This document shows positions 33,348-42,258 of a stretch of 64,000 bases of DNA, piece after piece. Source of the stretch: Clostridiales bacterium (GTDB lineage Bacteria > Bacillota > Clostridia > Christensenellales > Aristaeellaceae); NCBI GenBank assembly GCA_015056205.1, contig SVGS01000009.1, forward strand, positions 38,338-102,337, read 5' to 3'. Each line of letters begins with the position of its first letter. The first letter of the stretch is position 1. Made by a program: the position numbers and the translations under genes. The notes beneath the pieces were generated by a model that was given only the letters and a program-made list of their open reading frames with translations, did not search any database and was not told where the DNA came from.

Positions 33348-34556
33348 TCAGTTTACGCCGACGTTCTTTTCCCGGTCCAGGCGGAAGGCCACCGAGCGCC
33401 TCAGATATTTCAGGTATTCTTCATCCCGGCACATTGCCTTGCCGGGCGAGTCGGAAAGCTTGGCTACGGCGCGGCCGTTGACTGTCTGAAGCTTGATGAC
33501 GATGTTCAGGGGTTCCACGCAGGTGTCGTTCGAGCAGTAGGTGCCGATGCCGAAGGTTACCCGGATCCGGTCTTTGAAATGATCATAGAGCTTCTGGGCG
33601 CGGTCGAAATCCAGGCTGTCGGAGAAGAGCAGTGTCTTGGATTTCAGGTACGCGCCGTATTTTTCGTAATGGGCGATCATCTTCTCGCCCCATTCGTATG
33701 GGTCGCCGCTGTCGTGGCGTACGCCGGAGAAGTTGTTGACCATCGCTCGGTTAAAGTCCAGCAGGAAAAGGTCCGTGGTCACGGTATCGGTAAGGGCGGT
33801 TCCGTTGTCCCCGCGGTACTCGTCGTACCAGTCCTCCATGGCGTAATGGTTGGTATAGGCCAGGGGGATCGAGTCGATCCCCTGGTACATCTGCACGAAC
33901 TCGTGGGCGTAGGTGCCGATGGGGATCAGGTGATACTTCATGGCGAGGTAGACGTTCGAGGTGCCGACGCAGCAGCCGGTTTCCTCCGCCAGGCGGCGGA
34001 CGACAACGTCCTGCCACTCCCGGCTGAGCCGGCGGCGGCAGCCGAATTCGGCGAATTTGAAGTTGTATGTTCCGGTCTGGAAGGCGCGGATCTTCTCATC
34101 CAGCCGCTCCTCCGCGGACCTGCGAAGCGCGGCGTAATCGTACCGCATGCGGAAATAGACCTCATTCACGATTTCCAGGAGATAGATTTCAAACTGCATG
34201 GCGGAAAACAACGGGCCGCGGACAACGATGATCAGCTGCCCGTTCTCCGTCAGCCCGGTCGTAACATAGTCCCGGATCGGGCGCCAGAGGCGGAGAAACT
34301 CCACATAGTCGTCCTTGATGAAGCGGATGGAGCGCAGATAGTCCAGCTCCTCCTTCCGGAACGTCAGGGTGCAGAGGTGGTCGATCTGCGCGTTGATCTC
34401 CTCAAACATCTCCCGGGTGAAGACGATTCCCTCGTTCCGGCAGCGGAAATAGTATTCGCCGCTCAGATCCGTATGCTTGTGGAAGATCACCTGGTCCATG
34501 TTGAATTTGTACAGATCGGTATCCAGCAGGGAAAGGATGATGGGATTCAGTTTCAT
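33348..34556 (-). CDS. pncB: Nicotinate phosphoribosyltransferase
   Basis: 402 residues. N-terminal LLDTDLYKFNMDQVIF, central FKFAEFGCRRRLS, VGTSNVYLAMKYHLIPIGTYAHE (catalytic His) and GVRHDSGDPYEWGEK are standard PncB text. It salvages nicotinate to nicotinate mononucleotide. Last gene of the sfsA-nadE-nadD-pncB run, 27 bp after nadD. Confidence 0.95.
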   Translation of the reverse strand: MKLNPIILSLLDTDLYKFNMDQVIFHKHTDLSGEYYFRCRNEGIVFTREMFEEINAQIDHLCTLTFRKEELDYLRSIRFIKDDYVEFLRLWRPIRDYVTTGLTENGQLIIVVRGPLFSAMQFEIYLLEIVNEVYFRMRYDYAALRRSAEERLDEKIRAFQTGTYNFKFAEFGCRRRLSREWQDVVVRRLAEETGCCVGTSNVYLAMKYHLIPIGTYAHEFVQMYQGIDSIPLAYTNHYAMEDWYDEYRGDNGTALTDTVTTDLFLLDFNRAMVNNFSGVRHDSGDPYEWGEKMIAHYEKYGAYLKSKTLLFSDSLDFDRAQKLYDHFKDRIRVTFGIGTYCSNDTCVEPLNIVIKLQTVNGRAVAKLSDSPGKAMCRDEEYLKYLRRSVAFRLDREKNVGVN

Positions 34557-34583
34557 GGGAGCCTCCTTGGTGGTTTGGTGGTT

Positions 34584-35225
34584 TCAGGGCGGGCAGGCTG
34601 CCGGCCGGGGCCCGGCGGGGAGAAATGACGGGTCGAGCATGCTGAGGATCTCTTCGGGCACCATCTGAGCCAGACTGTCCTGCCGGCCTTCCCTCAGCGC
34701 CTCGCGCACCGCGGAGGAGGAGACGTTTCTCAGCTCGTCCGGGGTTTCCAGCAGGCGGATATGATCCTTCAGATCCCGCAGGAACGGGTCTTCTTCGATG
34801 ATCCGCCGGCAGGAGGCATTTCCCCGGGCTATGCAGACGATGCCGAATTCCAGGATCAGGTCCGGCATGTAGCGCCAGCCGGACAGCTCCGGCAGCTTGT
34901 CGGTCCCCAGCAGCAGCGACGGCGTGAACCCTTCTCTCCGAAGCGCGCACAGGGTCACGTAGGTGCGGGGCTGGGACGGCTGGCGCAGCTCCATATCGGT
35001 TACGCGCATCCAGGGCCGGGTTTCCGCGAGCCTGCACAGTATGGCCAGCCGCATCTCCCCGCTGAAGGCGGCGTCCTTTTGTTGGTCGTTCCGGATGTAG
35101 TCCGTGCGGGAGGGAACGAAGATGACTCCGTCCCGGCCGGTTTCCCGGCGGGCAAAATCCGCCAGCTCCAGGTGAGCGCGTGTCGGCGGGTTGAAGGCGC
35201 CGAAGAAGGCGAGAACATTCTTCAT
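34584..35225 (-). CDS. nadD: Nicotinate-nucleotide adenylyltransferase (NadD-like)
   Basis: 213 residues. The nucleotidyltransferase N-terminal motif reads FFGAFNPPTRAHLELA: the usual HxGH is TRAH, so the first catalytic His is replaced by Thr, a variation seen in some clostridial relatives. ISSS/T-type motif appears as NVSSSAVREAL. It converts nicotinate mononucleotide to deamido-NAD, between PncB and NadE in the pathway. Start overlaps the nadE stop (ATGA). Confidence 0.88.
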   Translation of the reverse strand: MKNVLAFFGAFNPPTRAHLELADFARRETGRDGVIFVPSRTDYIRNDQQKDAAFSGEMRLAILCRLAETRPWMRVTDMELRQPSQPRTYVTLCALRREGFTPSLLLGTDKLPELSGWRYMPDLILEFGIVCIARGNASCRRIIEEDPFLRDLKDHIRLLETPDELRNVSSSAVREALREGRQDSLAQMVPEEILSMLDPSFLPAGPRPAACPP

Positions 35226-36043
35226 CTTCCCGCTCCTTCGCCGAAGGGGTCGAGAATCACCGGCATGCGGCGCTTGTGCAGGTTGGCCTGCTCCTTCCTG
35301 CGGATCTTTTCGTCCGTCTCCGGGTCTCCGCAGGTGCCCTCCCGGATATTGCGGTGGATATCCGCGTAGCGCAGACCGAGGCGCTCCTCGTCGCTGTAGC
35401 CGGAAAGGCCGTCCGTGGGCGTCTTTTCCACCAGATCCCGCGGGATTTCCGGCATGGTGAGCCCGACGGCGACCACCTCCACGCTGGTCAGCGCGCCGAG
35501 CGTGGCAAAGTCGCAGGAGGTATCCCCGTCCTTGGTGCAGTAGCCCACCGTGGCCTCCGACAGGTTGCCGGTGCCCGCCAGGCGTGCGCCGAGGGCCTGG
35601 GCAATGTAGCGCAGGACGACCATCCGCAGGCGGGGGCCGACATTGATGTCGCTTTCCCGGTGGGACGGAATGCTGAACTCACCCTCCTGCGCGGCGGGAC
35701 CGAGCTGGTCGGTTGCCTCCCGAAGGGCTGTGTGAATCTTCCCGATGTTCACGGTGCGCGCATGGATCCCCAGGGCGGCGCAGACGCGACGGCTGTCCTC
35801 AATGTCCGCCTGCTCTCCGTCCGGCATCATTACGCCGTAGACGTTTTCCGGCCCGAGGGCCCGGGCGCAGACCGCGGCGGTCACGGTCGAATCCTTTCCG
35901 CCGGATATGCCGACGACCACACGCCGGAAGCCCTGACTCTCCGCCAAGGCGCGTACTCCCGCGACCAGGGCGTCCCTGGCCAGTTCTGCCTGAAAGGAAT
36001 ATTGAAGTATTTTTTGTTTCTGATCCAAATCTCTGAGAGCCAT
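35222..36043 (-). CDS. nadE: Ammonia-dependent NAD synthetase
   Basis: 273 residues from ATG 36043; AGGAGG lies 9 nt upstream, whereas ATG 36052 directly abuts it. P-loop VVVGISGGKDSTVTAA, then GTGNLSEATVGYCTKDGD and FATLGALTSVEVVAVG. No glutaminase domain, so it uses ammonia. Final step of the NAD pathway encoded by this operon. Confidence 0.94.
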   Translation of the reverse strand: MALRDLDQKQKILQYSFQAELARDALVAGVRALAESQGFRRVVVGISGGKDSTVTAAVCARALGPENVYGVMMPDGEQADIEDSRRVCAALGIHARTVNIGKIHTALREATDQLGPAAQEGEFSIPSHRESDINVGPRLRMVVLRYIAQALGARLAGTGNLSEATVGYCTKDGDTSCDFATLGALTSVEVVAVGLTMPEIPRDLVEKTPTDGLSGYSDEERLGLRYADIHRNIREGTCGDPETDEKIRRKEQANLHKRRMPVILDPFGEGAGR

Positions 36044-36061
36044 CCTGCTCATCCTCCTGCG

Positions 36062-36712
36062 TTATTTCACCCATAATCCGTCCGGTTCCACATGGCATGG
36101 CAGGAACAGAATCCGGACTCCGGCAGCCTTCGCTTCTTCAAAAGCAGTTCCAAACTCCGGATGTGTCTGAATATTCGGTCTGACTTCTGTAATTCCTTCC
36201 ATCTGGATTACAAAAGCGAGCACTGCACGGTATCCGTCCGTTAAAGCCTTCGACAGTTCATGCAGATGTTTGACGCCTCGCGCGGTCGGAGCATCCGGAA
36301 AATAACCTGTCCCATCAACCTCCAGCGTGCAGCCTTTTACTTCCATCAGTGTTCGCTCAGATCCGCGTTCCAGATAAAAGTCAATTCTTGAATCGCCATA
36401 AGTGTATTCAGGGCGAATCAAATCATACTGCTGCTTTTTAAGCCATTCATGTACCACCGCATTCGGTGCCTGACTGTCAATGTTGATCAGGATGCCGTTG
36501 CTTTTTCTTACAGCAATCAGATCATATTTCGTCTTTCTTCCTTCTGTTCCAGGCGCTGTCAGCCATACTTCAGCCCCCGGCAACAGCAGTTCACGGCATC
36601 GCCCTGTGTTTTTCACATGGACGGTTTCGATGTGCCCGTCAACCTCAACATGCGCAATGAAACGGTTTGGACGATCCAGGAAGATTCCCTCGGCAATATT
36701 CTGATATTTCAT
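36062..36712 (-). CDS. sfsA: Sugar fermentation stimulation protein homologue (SfsA)
   Basis: 216 residues from ATG 36712 (GTG 36721 also in frame). RPNRFIAHVEVDG, VHVKNTGRCRELLLPGA, IDSQAPNAVVHEWL and the nuclease-like RIDFYLERG...LMEVKGCTL define SfsA. Proposed nucleic-acid-binding/nuclease fold protein; role unclear. It ends 18 bp before nadE and is probably in the same transcript. Confidence 0.95.
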   Translation of the reverse strand: MKYQNIAEGIFLDRPNRFIAHVEVDGHIETVHVKNTGRCRELLLPGAEVWLTAPGTEGRKTKYDLIAVRKSNGILINIDSQAPNAVVHEWLKKQQYDLIRPEYTYGDSRIDFYLERGSERTLMEVKGCTLEVDGTGYFPDAPTARGVKHLHELSKALTDGYRAVLAFVIQMEGITEVRPNIQTHPEFGTAFEEAKAAGVRILFLPCHVEPDGLWVK

Positions 36713-36964
36713 ATCAATCACTGATTTTCATCAATCTCTGACTGGTTGTTCCATCACGGTATAGTTCTTCGTTCCGCATTTCAACCGGGCGAATCCAACC
36801 CCGCGGTCACCGCGGAGAGCAATGAAGGATATTGCTCTTCATATTTTGATCATTCTCGTCATTCGTGTCAAGCGGAGAAAAGGAAGATTCAAAAGACAGG
36901 CGGAAATGCAAAACCGACGTTTGATATGGCCGCCGCAGGTTCTCAAATATGAAGTGTACCGATC
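36713..36964. other. Intergenic, no supported gene
   Basis: Upstream region of sfsA and downstream region of the FMN-binding locus; short open frames only, none with a ribosome site. Confidence 0.5.
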
Positions 36965-37193
36965 AAAAAAACCGGCTGCCCTTGCAGGGTAACCGGTTTT
37001 TGATGTTGGTATCGTTTGCCGCCATGGTATAAGGAGCTGCTTCCGGTTTTTTTGCCACATGATCACAGGCAACATACAGGCCCGCGCCGTTTTCATCAAT
37101 GATCATGCAGAGTTCAACATCGGCATAAGCCTCACCGAACGGTGACATATCGGCAACCTGTTTTCCTTCGAACTCCAGATCCTCAGCCGGTTC
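36963..37193 (-). pseudogene. C-terminal coding fragment after the FMN-binding gene
   Basis: One frame off from the FMN-binding gene, directly after its stop, reads DEPAEDLEFEGKQVADMSPF, GEAYADVELCMIIDENGAGL and YVACDHVAKKPEAAPYTMAA, running into the terminator. A stop precedes it and ATG 37148 lacks a ribosome site. It is either the frameshifted tail of the 585-residue protein or the end of a deleted gene. Confidence 0.5.
36965..37001 (-). terminator. Intrinsic terminator of the FMN-binding protein locus
   Basis: Minus strand AAAACCGG...CCGGTTTTTTT with an inner CCCT/AGGG stem; strong U-tract. Confidence 0.85.
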
Positions 37194-37194
37194 A

Positions 37195-38952
37195 TCAATC
37201 CTTCACTGAGGCGTAGTGATTCAAGTTCTCCATGCAGAAGAGCTCAATCACATTTTTGACTGTGTCCGCATCAGCGTCCACCGGGAACCCTGCAGCCAGC
37301 CAGTAGGCATAAGGGCCTTCGTTATACCTGGCAAGATCGTCTGTATTGCTGCCGTAGCGGAACTCCAGATGATAGGTAGTGGCAGGGGTATCCGGCATCA
37401 TATAGAAATATTTGAATTCTCCTGCGTCCTCATCAGCGGTTTCGTAAAGATATCCTTCCATCATCCCGCCAAGGCTCAGCTTGCCAATATAGGCATATTC
37501 ATGGCTGAATACCTGATTGCCGCTTTCGTCCGCGCCGCTGATGGTTGAGCCGTTAAAGGTGATCACAGAGACCCCGTTGATAAACAGGCAGTCAAACTGT
37601 GCTCCGCCAGATCCGTCGCCGAAAGCATCAATCGCTTCCTGGCCGTAGATCGTTCCGTTACAGGCAGCCTTCAGCATTTCCGCCACCTGCGGAGCTGCTT
37701 CTTCACCCACCACTGCGACGCAGGGATCCAGCCACAGCTGATCATACTCGGGTCTGGTGATCACCGGGAACAGCGGTTCATAAGTGCCCTTGATGTTATT
37801 CAGCAGTTCTGCGGCTTCCGGGGATCCTTCAGGCAACGCAGCACTTTCACCTTTGGAGAAACGGAAGGTCAATTCAGGGTAGCCAAAGGATGCGACGGTT
37901 ACGGTATACTGCTTTCCATCCTCAAACAGGGGACTTTCCTCACCGTTACGCGCCTTTACAACGCCGTCCGCATTCAGCACGCCGTTTTCATCCAGCGCAA
38001 TGAAACTGCCCACTGTTCCATGGTGTCCGACAATTTCCTGTTCAACTGGTTTTTCAGCATCGTCGGCCAGGATCTGCACATGCCGGATGTTTTTCAGATA
38101 GTCAGCCATGCTGCCGCTTTTCAGGACAACCGCTTTTCCGTCGAAGGAAATATCATTTGCCGTCAGACCGCTGTCAATAATGAAATACGGAGCCTGAGCC
38201 GCCGCCGGTCCTCCCTCAAAAGCGGGAGACCTGTATGTTCCTGAATCATCCACGACATTCACATAATAATATCCCGCTTTCAGGGCAGCGATGTCGAGGA
38301 ATGTGATAACGAGTTTACCGTCCTTCAGTTCGGCCGTATAGCTGTCGGCCGGAACGATTTCATCGTTATAAACGCTCCAGCGAATATCAAGAACCCGGAG
38401 ATCAAAATCGGCAGGCAATTCGTTTTTCAGGGTAATCGCATTTCCTTCAATGCTTTCCAGCGGAAGAACATTCCCGTCGTTGGGAAGGAACGCTTTTCCT
38501 TTTTTGCCCTCCAACGCGTTGATGACAGCTTCCTGAGCGGCAGCGCTGACCATGGTAGCGCCGGAGACCGCGTCCGCTCCGCCGGCAGTCATATCCATCG
38601 CTTTAACATCTTCCAGCGTTTTCCCGACAAATCGATCGAGGAGTCCGCCGCTGAGCGCAGCCTCAAAGAAAGGCTTATTCTTATTTGCCCAAAGTTCCTC
38701 GTTCCCTTCCTGTACAGAACCGGCGGCCCCGGTACCGTTATCTTTCACGGAAGTAATGATGCCGTGATCATCCACTTCAACCGTCAGTTTCACATTATAG
38801 AACGGAGGATGAATAAAGGGCACCGTGGACGGATAATTCCTCTGATCCACATTAGCGTCACCTTCCAGCGGCTTAACCGCAAACGCAGAGACAGCTGTCA
38901 GTACGAGACAGAGAGCCATCAGCATAGCAAGGACAACACGAAACTTCTTCAT
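37195..38952 (-). CDS. Secreted FMN-binding (flavinylated) protein with repeated domains
   Basis: 585 residues. Signal peptide VVLAMLMALCLVLTAVSAFA. Residues about 40-155 form an FMN-bind domain (PF04205) with DAVSGATMVSAA near 127-138, the D-x-x-SGAT motif whose Ser/Thr is flavinylated by ApbE in relatives. The remainder holds beta-rich and Asp/Glu-rich segments of unknown fold. Likely an extracytoplasmic electron carrier; no ApbE gene is in the window. The flavodoxin gene lies 32 bp upstream on the same strand, so the two are likely co-expressed. Confidence 0.85.
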   Translation of the reverse strand: MKKFRVVLAMLMALCLVLTAVSAFAVKPLEGDANVDQRNYPSTVPFIHPPFYNVKLTVEVDDHGIITSVKDNGTGAAGSVQEGNEELWANKNKPFFEAALSGGLLDRFVGKTLEDVKAMDMTAGGADAVSGATMVSAAAQEAVINALEGKKGKAFLPNDGNVLPLESIEGNAITLKNELPADFDLRVLDIRWSVYNDEIVPADSYTAELKDGKLVITFLDIAALKAGYYYVNVVDDSGTYRSPAFEGGPAAAQAPYFIIDSGLTANDISFDGKAVVLKSGSMADYLKNIRHVQILADDAEKPVEQEIVGHHGTVGSFIALDENGVLNADGVVKARNGEESPLFEDGKQYTVTVASFGYPELTFRFSKGESAALPEGSPEAAELLNNIKGTYEPLFPVITRPEYDQLWLDPCVAVVGEEAAPQVAEMLKAACNGTIYGQEAIDAFGDGSGGAQFDCLFINGVSVITFNGSTISGADESGNQVFSHEYAYIGKLSLGGMMEGYLYETADEDAGEFKYFYMMPDTPATTYHLEFRYGSNTDDLARYNEGPYAYWLAAGFPVDADADTVKNVIELFCMENLNHYASVKD

Positions 38953-38984
38953 AACAGTATTCCTTCCTTTCCCGGTATTCAGAT

Positions 38985-39401
38985 TTACGCGATTGCCGCG
39001 CCCAAAGCTCTGCAGGCAGCCAGCGCGGCATCATCCGGCGCGTTGTTTGCCTTTACGCTTTCAGCGGCCAGCGCAATCCCTTTTTCTGCACAGCGCGCCT
39101 CCCAGTTCTCCATCCATTCGCCCGTACCCCAGTCATAGCTGCCGAACAGCGCGACCTTCCTGCCGGTGAGGGCGGGTTCAATCGTCTCCAGCATCGGCTG
39201 GAATTCACCGTCCTCCAGCTCCTCCGAGCCCATAGCAGGGCATCCGAGCGCAACGGCGTCGTAACCATCCACGCTGTTTACATCCGCGCAAGACAGCAGA
39301 TCGACCTCCGCGCCTGCTGCTCTGGCGCCTTCAGCGACGGCGTTAGCCATCGCTTCCGTGTTTCCGGTACCACTCCAGTAGATCACCGCCATTTTACTCA
39401 T
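38985..39401 (-). CDS. Flavodoxin
   Basis: 138 residues from ATG 39401. YWSGTGNTEAMANAV is the FMN phosphate loop; LGCPAMGSEELED and FGSYDWGTGEWM are the two flavin-stacking loops. Short-chain clostridial flavodoxin; carries low-potential electrons in place of ferredoxin. Two GTTAG-N6-CTAAC operators lie in its upstream region. Confidence 0.95.
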   Translation of the reverse strand: MSKMAVIYWSGTGNTEAMANAVAEGARAAGAEVDLLSCADVNSVDGYDAVALGCPAMGSEELEDGEFQPMLETIEPALTGRKVALFGSYDWGTGEWMENWEARCAEKGIALAAESVKANNAPDDAALAACRALGAAIA

Positions 39402-39531
39402 GATCGTAAGTCCATCCTTTCTTTTCATGGTCTATCCCATTCCCTTGCGGGAACCAGAACAGCAAGTTTCAGGCCATTGCCGTCAGCCTATCCAGTGCCC
39501 CCTGCCGGCAGCCTTCCTGGATTCTTCATAC

Positions 39532-39547
39532 GTTAGCCAAGACTAAC
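39532..39547. promoter_or_regulatory. Operator GTTAG-N6-CTAAC, leader copy
   Basis: GTTAG-CCAAGA-CTAAC, about 130 bp upstream of the flavodoxin start. Same 16-bp architecture as 39608-39623 and 47237-47252. Confidence 0.6.
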
Positions 39548-39607
39548 CGGATGATAAAAATAAAAGCCGCTATCCATAAAAAAACCGGGATAAAACCGGG
39601 AAAACCA

Positions 39608-39623
39608 GTTAGAACAAACTAAC
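39608..39623. promoter_or_regulatory. Operator GTTAG-N6-CTAAC at the flavodoxin promoter
   Basis: GTTAG-AACAAA-CTAAC lies just downstream of a minus-strand extended -10 (TGATATAAA, about 39633-39641), overlapping the predicted transcript start: a repressor position. Confidence 0.65.
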
Positions 39624-39743
39624 GAAGATATTTATATCATAGAGATGCATGGGATGTCTACCGTTTTTATAAACAAAACAATATCAGGCAAGTGCGGCAT
39701 CCGCACTTTGACGACTGACACAGTCGCAGGCTATAACGAGTAA

Positions 39744-39779
39744 GCCCAGGTGACGGGGCGGCCGCTCCGTCACCTGGGC
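39744..39779. terminator. Long GC-rich hairpin
   Basis: 13-bp arms GCCCAGGTGACGG / CCGTCACCTGGGC around a 10-nt loop. No clear U-tract on either side; it may end the pspC transcript or mark an RNA structure. It lies between pspC and the flavodoxin promoter. Confidence 0.5.
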
Positions 39780-39836
39780 AAAGCCGTATAAAAAAGTGAT
39801 TACAGGAGATGCCTTACTCTGCATCGAAACCCATTA

Positions 39837-40103
39837 TTATTCTTCCGGAAGCACAAACGCGCAAATGAAGTAGAGCAGAACACCGGTTCCCCAGCCACAG
39901 GCCAATACAGCCCAGGCGATCCGGATGATGGTCGGATCAACGCCCAGCCACTCCGCGATACCGCCACAGACACCGGCAATCTTCCTGTCCCTTGCGCTCT
40001 TATGAATACGCCCGTTCGTGGTGTGCCTGGAAGAGCTGCTGAAATACTGGTAGATAAAATACCCGATAGCCACACCGGCAGCAATTGTCATCATCGTTCT
40101 CAT
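39837..40103 (-). CDS. pspC: PspC domain protein
   Basis: 88 residues. An N-terminal membrane-proximal hydrophobic segment (MMTIAAGVAIGYFIYQYF) is followed by the PspC signature ARDRKIAGVCGGIAEWLGVDPTIIRIAW and a second membrane helix. Related proteins respond to envelope stress. GGAGGAC upstream of ATG 40103; controlled by the duplicated promoter-leader. Confidence 0.9.
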   Translation of the reverse strand: MRTMMTIAAGVAIGYFIYQYFSSSSRHTTNGRIHKSARDRKIAGVCGGIAEWLGVDPTIIRIAWAVLACGWGTGVLLYFICAFVLPEE

Positions 40104-40104
40104 C

Positions 40105-40272
40105 TTCTTCGTCCTCCTTCACATATGAGTTTACTCGTTTCCCGTCCACATAAGCGAGAACAGGAGTAACACATAGTCGTTTTGCTCGTACCGGCTATTC
40201 GGTACGTGTACATATTACGATAAACTGAACAGGAATTACAGTATCAATTCTGCAAAATATGAATGGTTAATT
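40105..40272 (-). promoter_or_regulatory. Promoter-leader with CGTACCG inverted repeat, copy B (pspC)
   Basis: CGTACCG-GCTATT-CGGTACG at 40187-40206, conserved CTGTAATT and TTATCGTAAT-n-TGTA blocks, and leader ACTCAT-n-TGTGAAGGAGGAC next to the pspC start. Aligns block by block with 18588-18710 apart from about 50 extra nt between the repeat and the ribosome site. Confidence 0.7.
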
Positions 40273-40360
40273 TTCCAAAATTCTTCAGGAAGAATAACGG
40301 CGCCGGAAACACCTCCAAATGACAGGAATGCCGGAAAAAGAAAATTGAAGGGAAAGCCAC

Positions 40361-40389
40361 CTGCCATATTCTCAGAATTATGATATACT
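40361..40389 (+). promoter_or_regulatory. Promoter for the DUF3592 gene
   Basis: CTGCCA, 17 nt, TATACT with extended TG (TGATATACT). Confidence 0.55.
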
Positions 40390-40488
40390 TGCCGGGGGCA
40401 TATTCAGATATACCCGGAAAAACACAAAAGAACAGCAGCGGGTATAAGACTGATCCGGGAAGTGCTTTTTGTGGGAGGAGGAGTGCCG

Positions 40489-40821
40489 ATGCAGACAGAT
40501 ATATTTTCGCTGGTTATCATTGCGGTCGTTGCCGGAAGCTTTCTTTATGCCGGATATAACATCTGGCGGACGAAGAAGAACGGTATCGAGACAGATGCTT
40601 TTGTGACGCGTATTGAAGAGCGCGAAACGCATGACTCAGACGGCGTGACTTATTACGATGACTATTATGTCCGATATCAGGATCAGGAAGGCAGAACAAC
40701 AGAAGCGACAATATCGAATCCGAAGAGGAAGGGATTGGCGCCTGGCGCGCGTATCAGGATTCGTTACCTGCCGGAGAAGCCGAACTCCGTCGTTTATATC
40801 GGATTGAAAAAAGATGAATGA
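40489..40821 (+). CDS. DUF3592-like membrane protein
   Basis: 110 residues from ATG 40489 (GGAGGAG 6 nt upstream). One N-terminal transmembrane helix (FSLVIIAVVAGSFLYAGYNI) then a beta-rich domain (DAFVTRIEERETHDSDG, YYDDYYVRYQDQEG, PGARIRIRYLPEKP) typical of DUF3592. Function unknown. Confidence 0.75.
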   Translation: MQTDIFSLVIIAVVAGSFLYAGYNIWRTKKNGIETDAFVTRIEERETHDSDGVTYYDDYYVRYQDQEGRTTEATISNPKRKGLAPGARIRIRYLPEKPNSVVYIGLKKDE

Positions 40822-40968
40822 CGTGCGTCGGAGCGATTCCGGATCTGTCCGGCAGGTACAGGACATGAAAGATGACCGGAGTTTTCCGGGCAAAAAAACC
40901 GGATGAATTGAAACCGGCACTGAGGAGAGAGCCGGATCAGCTCTGCAGATTGTGAGGAAACAGGAACA

Positions 40969-42258
40969 ATGATCCGACTGGAAGAAATCAACGGGAAGAA
41001 CGTATGGGACATTCTGAAACTCCGTGTCGGCGACGCGCAGAGAAGTTTTGTCGCCCCGAATGACGTCAGCCTGATCGAGGCTTATATCGCAATCACCCAT
41101 CATGGAAAGGCGTTTCCCTTCGGAATTTATGACGATGAAACACCGGTAGGGTTCTGCATGATCGGATTCGGGACGGATGATGAATGGGAGGATGCCCCGG
41201 CTGTTGCAAAAAACAATTATAACCTATGGCGCTTCATGATTGATGAACGGTATCAGGGAAAAGGCTATGGCAGAGCCGCCATGAAACAGATCATGGATTA
41301 CATTGCCAGTGAGCCGTGCGGCCATGCGGAGTACTGCTGGCTGTCATATGAACCGGATAATGCGGCGGCAAAAGCACTGTACGCCTCATTTGGATTCAAA
41401 GAAACCGGAGAAGGGGACGGCGATGAGGCCATTGCGATACTGAAACTGAAGCCGCAGGATCAGAAGGATTTGCTAACCGGCCGGTTTGCTGAAATGGCGA
41501 AGGAGATCCTGAAAGGCCGTCTCGCCGGCATATATCTGCATGGATCTGCAGTGATGGGGTGCTATCAGCCGAAGAAAAGTGATCTGGACTTTCTGGTTGT
41601 AGTAAATACTGCGCTGACGGATGCGGAGAAACGCAGGTTTATGGACAGATTGCTTAAACTGGATCACGAATGCCCGGGCAAGGGAATCGAGATGAGTATC
41701 GTCACAAAAGATGTCTGCGATCCGTTTGCTTATCCGACGCCCTTCATCCTGCATTATTCCCGGATGCATACAGACTGGTACCTGAGAAATCCGGAGGATT
41801 ATATCCGGAAAATGAACGGAACTGACAAGGATCTGGCAGCCCACATCACGGTGATCCGAAACAGGGGGATCCGCCTGTATGGCCTGCCGGTTCATGAGGT
41901 GTTCGGGGATGTACCGGAAGAATATTATCTGGATTCCATCCTGGGCGACGTATCCGATGCGGAGGATGAAATCACAGACAACCCTATGTATATGATTCTG
42001 AACCTGACCCGTGTTCTCGGATACCTGCGGGAGAGAAAGATTCTGTCCAAAAAGGAGGGCGGAATCTGGGGACTGAAGAACCTGCCGGAGAGGTATCATC
42101 CGGTGATTCGTTCCGCCCTGGACGAATATGAATCCGGAAAAGAAATCGGCTATAATTCGGCAATGTCCAGGGAATATGCGGCTTATATACTGGGAAAGAT
42201 TGCCTCGGAACATAAAAAGGAGAGCCCGGAAAGGGAAATTCAGTCAATCAATCTCTGA
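40969..42258 (+). CDS. GNAT acetyltransferase fused to aminoglycoside-type nucleotidyltransferase
   Basis: 429 residues. Residues 1-160 are a diamine/SpeG-like GNAT (LWRFMIDERYQGKGYGRAAM, acetyl-CoA loop; LSYEPDNAAAKALYASFGF). Residues about 165-425 are an AadA/ANT(9)-like nucleotidyltransferase with GSAVMGCYQPKKSDLDF (GS-x-DxD metal motif) and a C-terminal helical domain with EKKEGGIWGLKNLP-like text. Both halves belong to families containing aminoglycoside resistance enzymes; the actual substrates are unknown. The last codons and stop lie in DNA of the adjacent truncated ABC gene, so the C-terminus was changed by the recombination at about 42243. Confidence 0.88.
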   Translation: MIRLEEINGKNVWDILKLRVGDAQRSFVAPNDVSLIEAYIAITHHGKAFPFGIYDDETPVGFCMIGFGTDDEWEDAPAVAKNNYNLWRFMIDERYQGKGYGRAAMKQIMDYIASEPCGHAEYCWLSYEPDNAAAKALYASFGFKETGEGDGDEAIAILKLKPQDQKDLLTGRFAEMAKEILKGRLAGIYLHGSAVMGCYQPKKSDLDFLVVVNTALTDAEKRRFMDRLLKLDHECPGKGIEMSIVTKDVCDPFAYPTPFILHYSRMHTDWYLRNPEDYIRKMNGTDKDLAAHITVIRNRGIRLYGLPVHEVFGDVPEEYYLDSILGDVSDAEDEITDNPMYMILNLTRVLGYLRERKILSKKEGGIWGLKNLPERYHPVIRSALDEYESGKEIGYNSAMSREYAAYILGKIASEHKKESPEREIQSINL

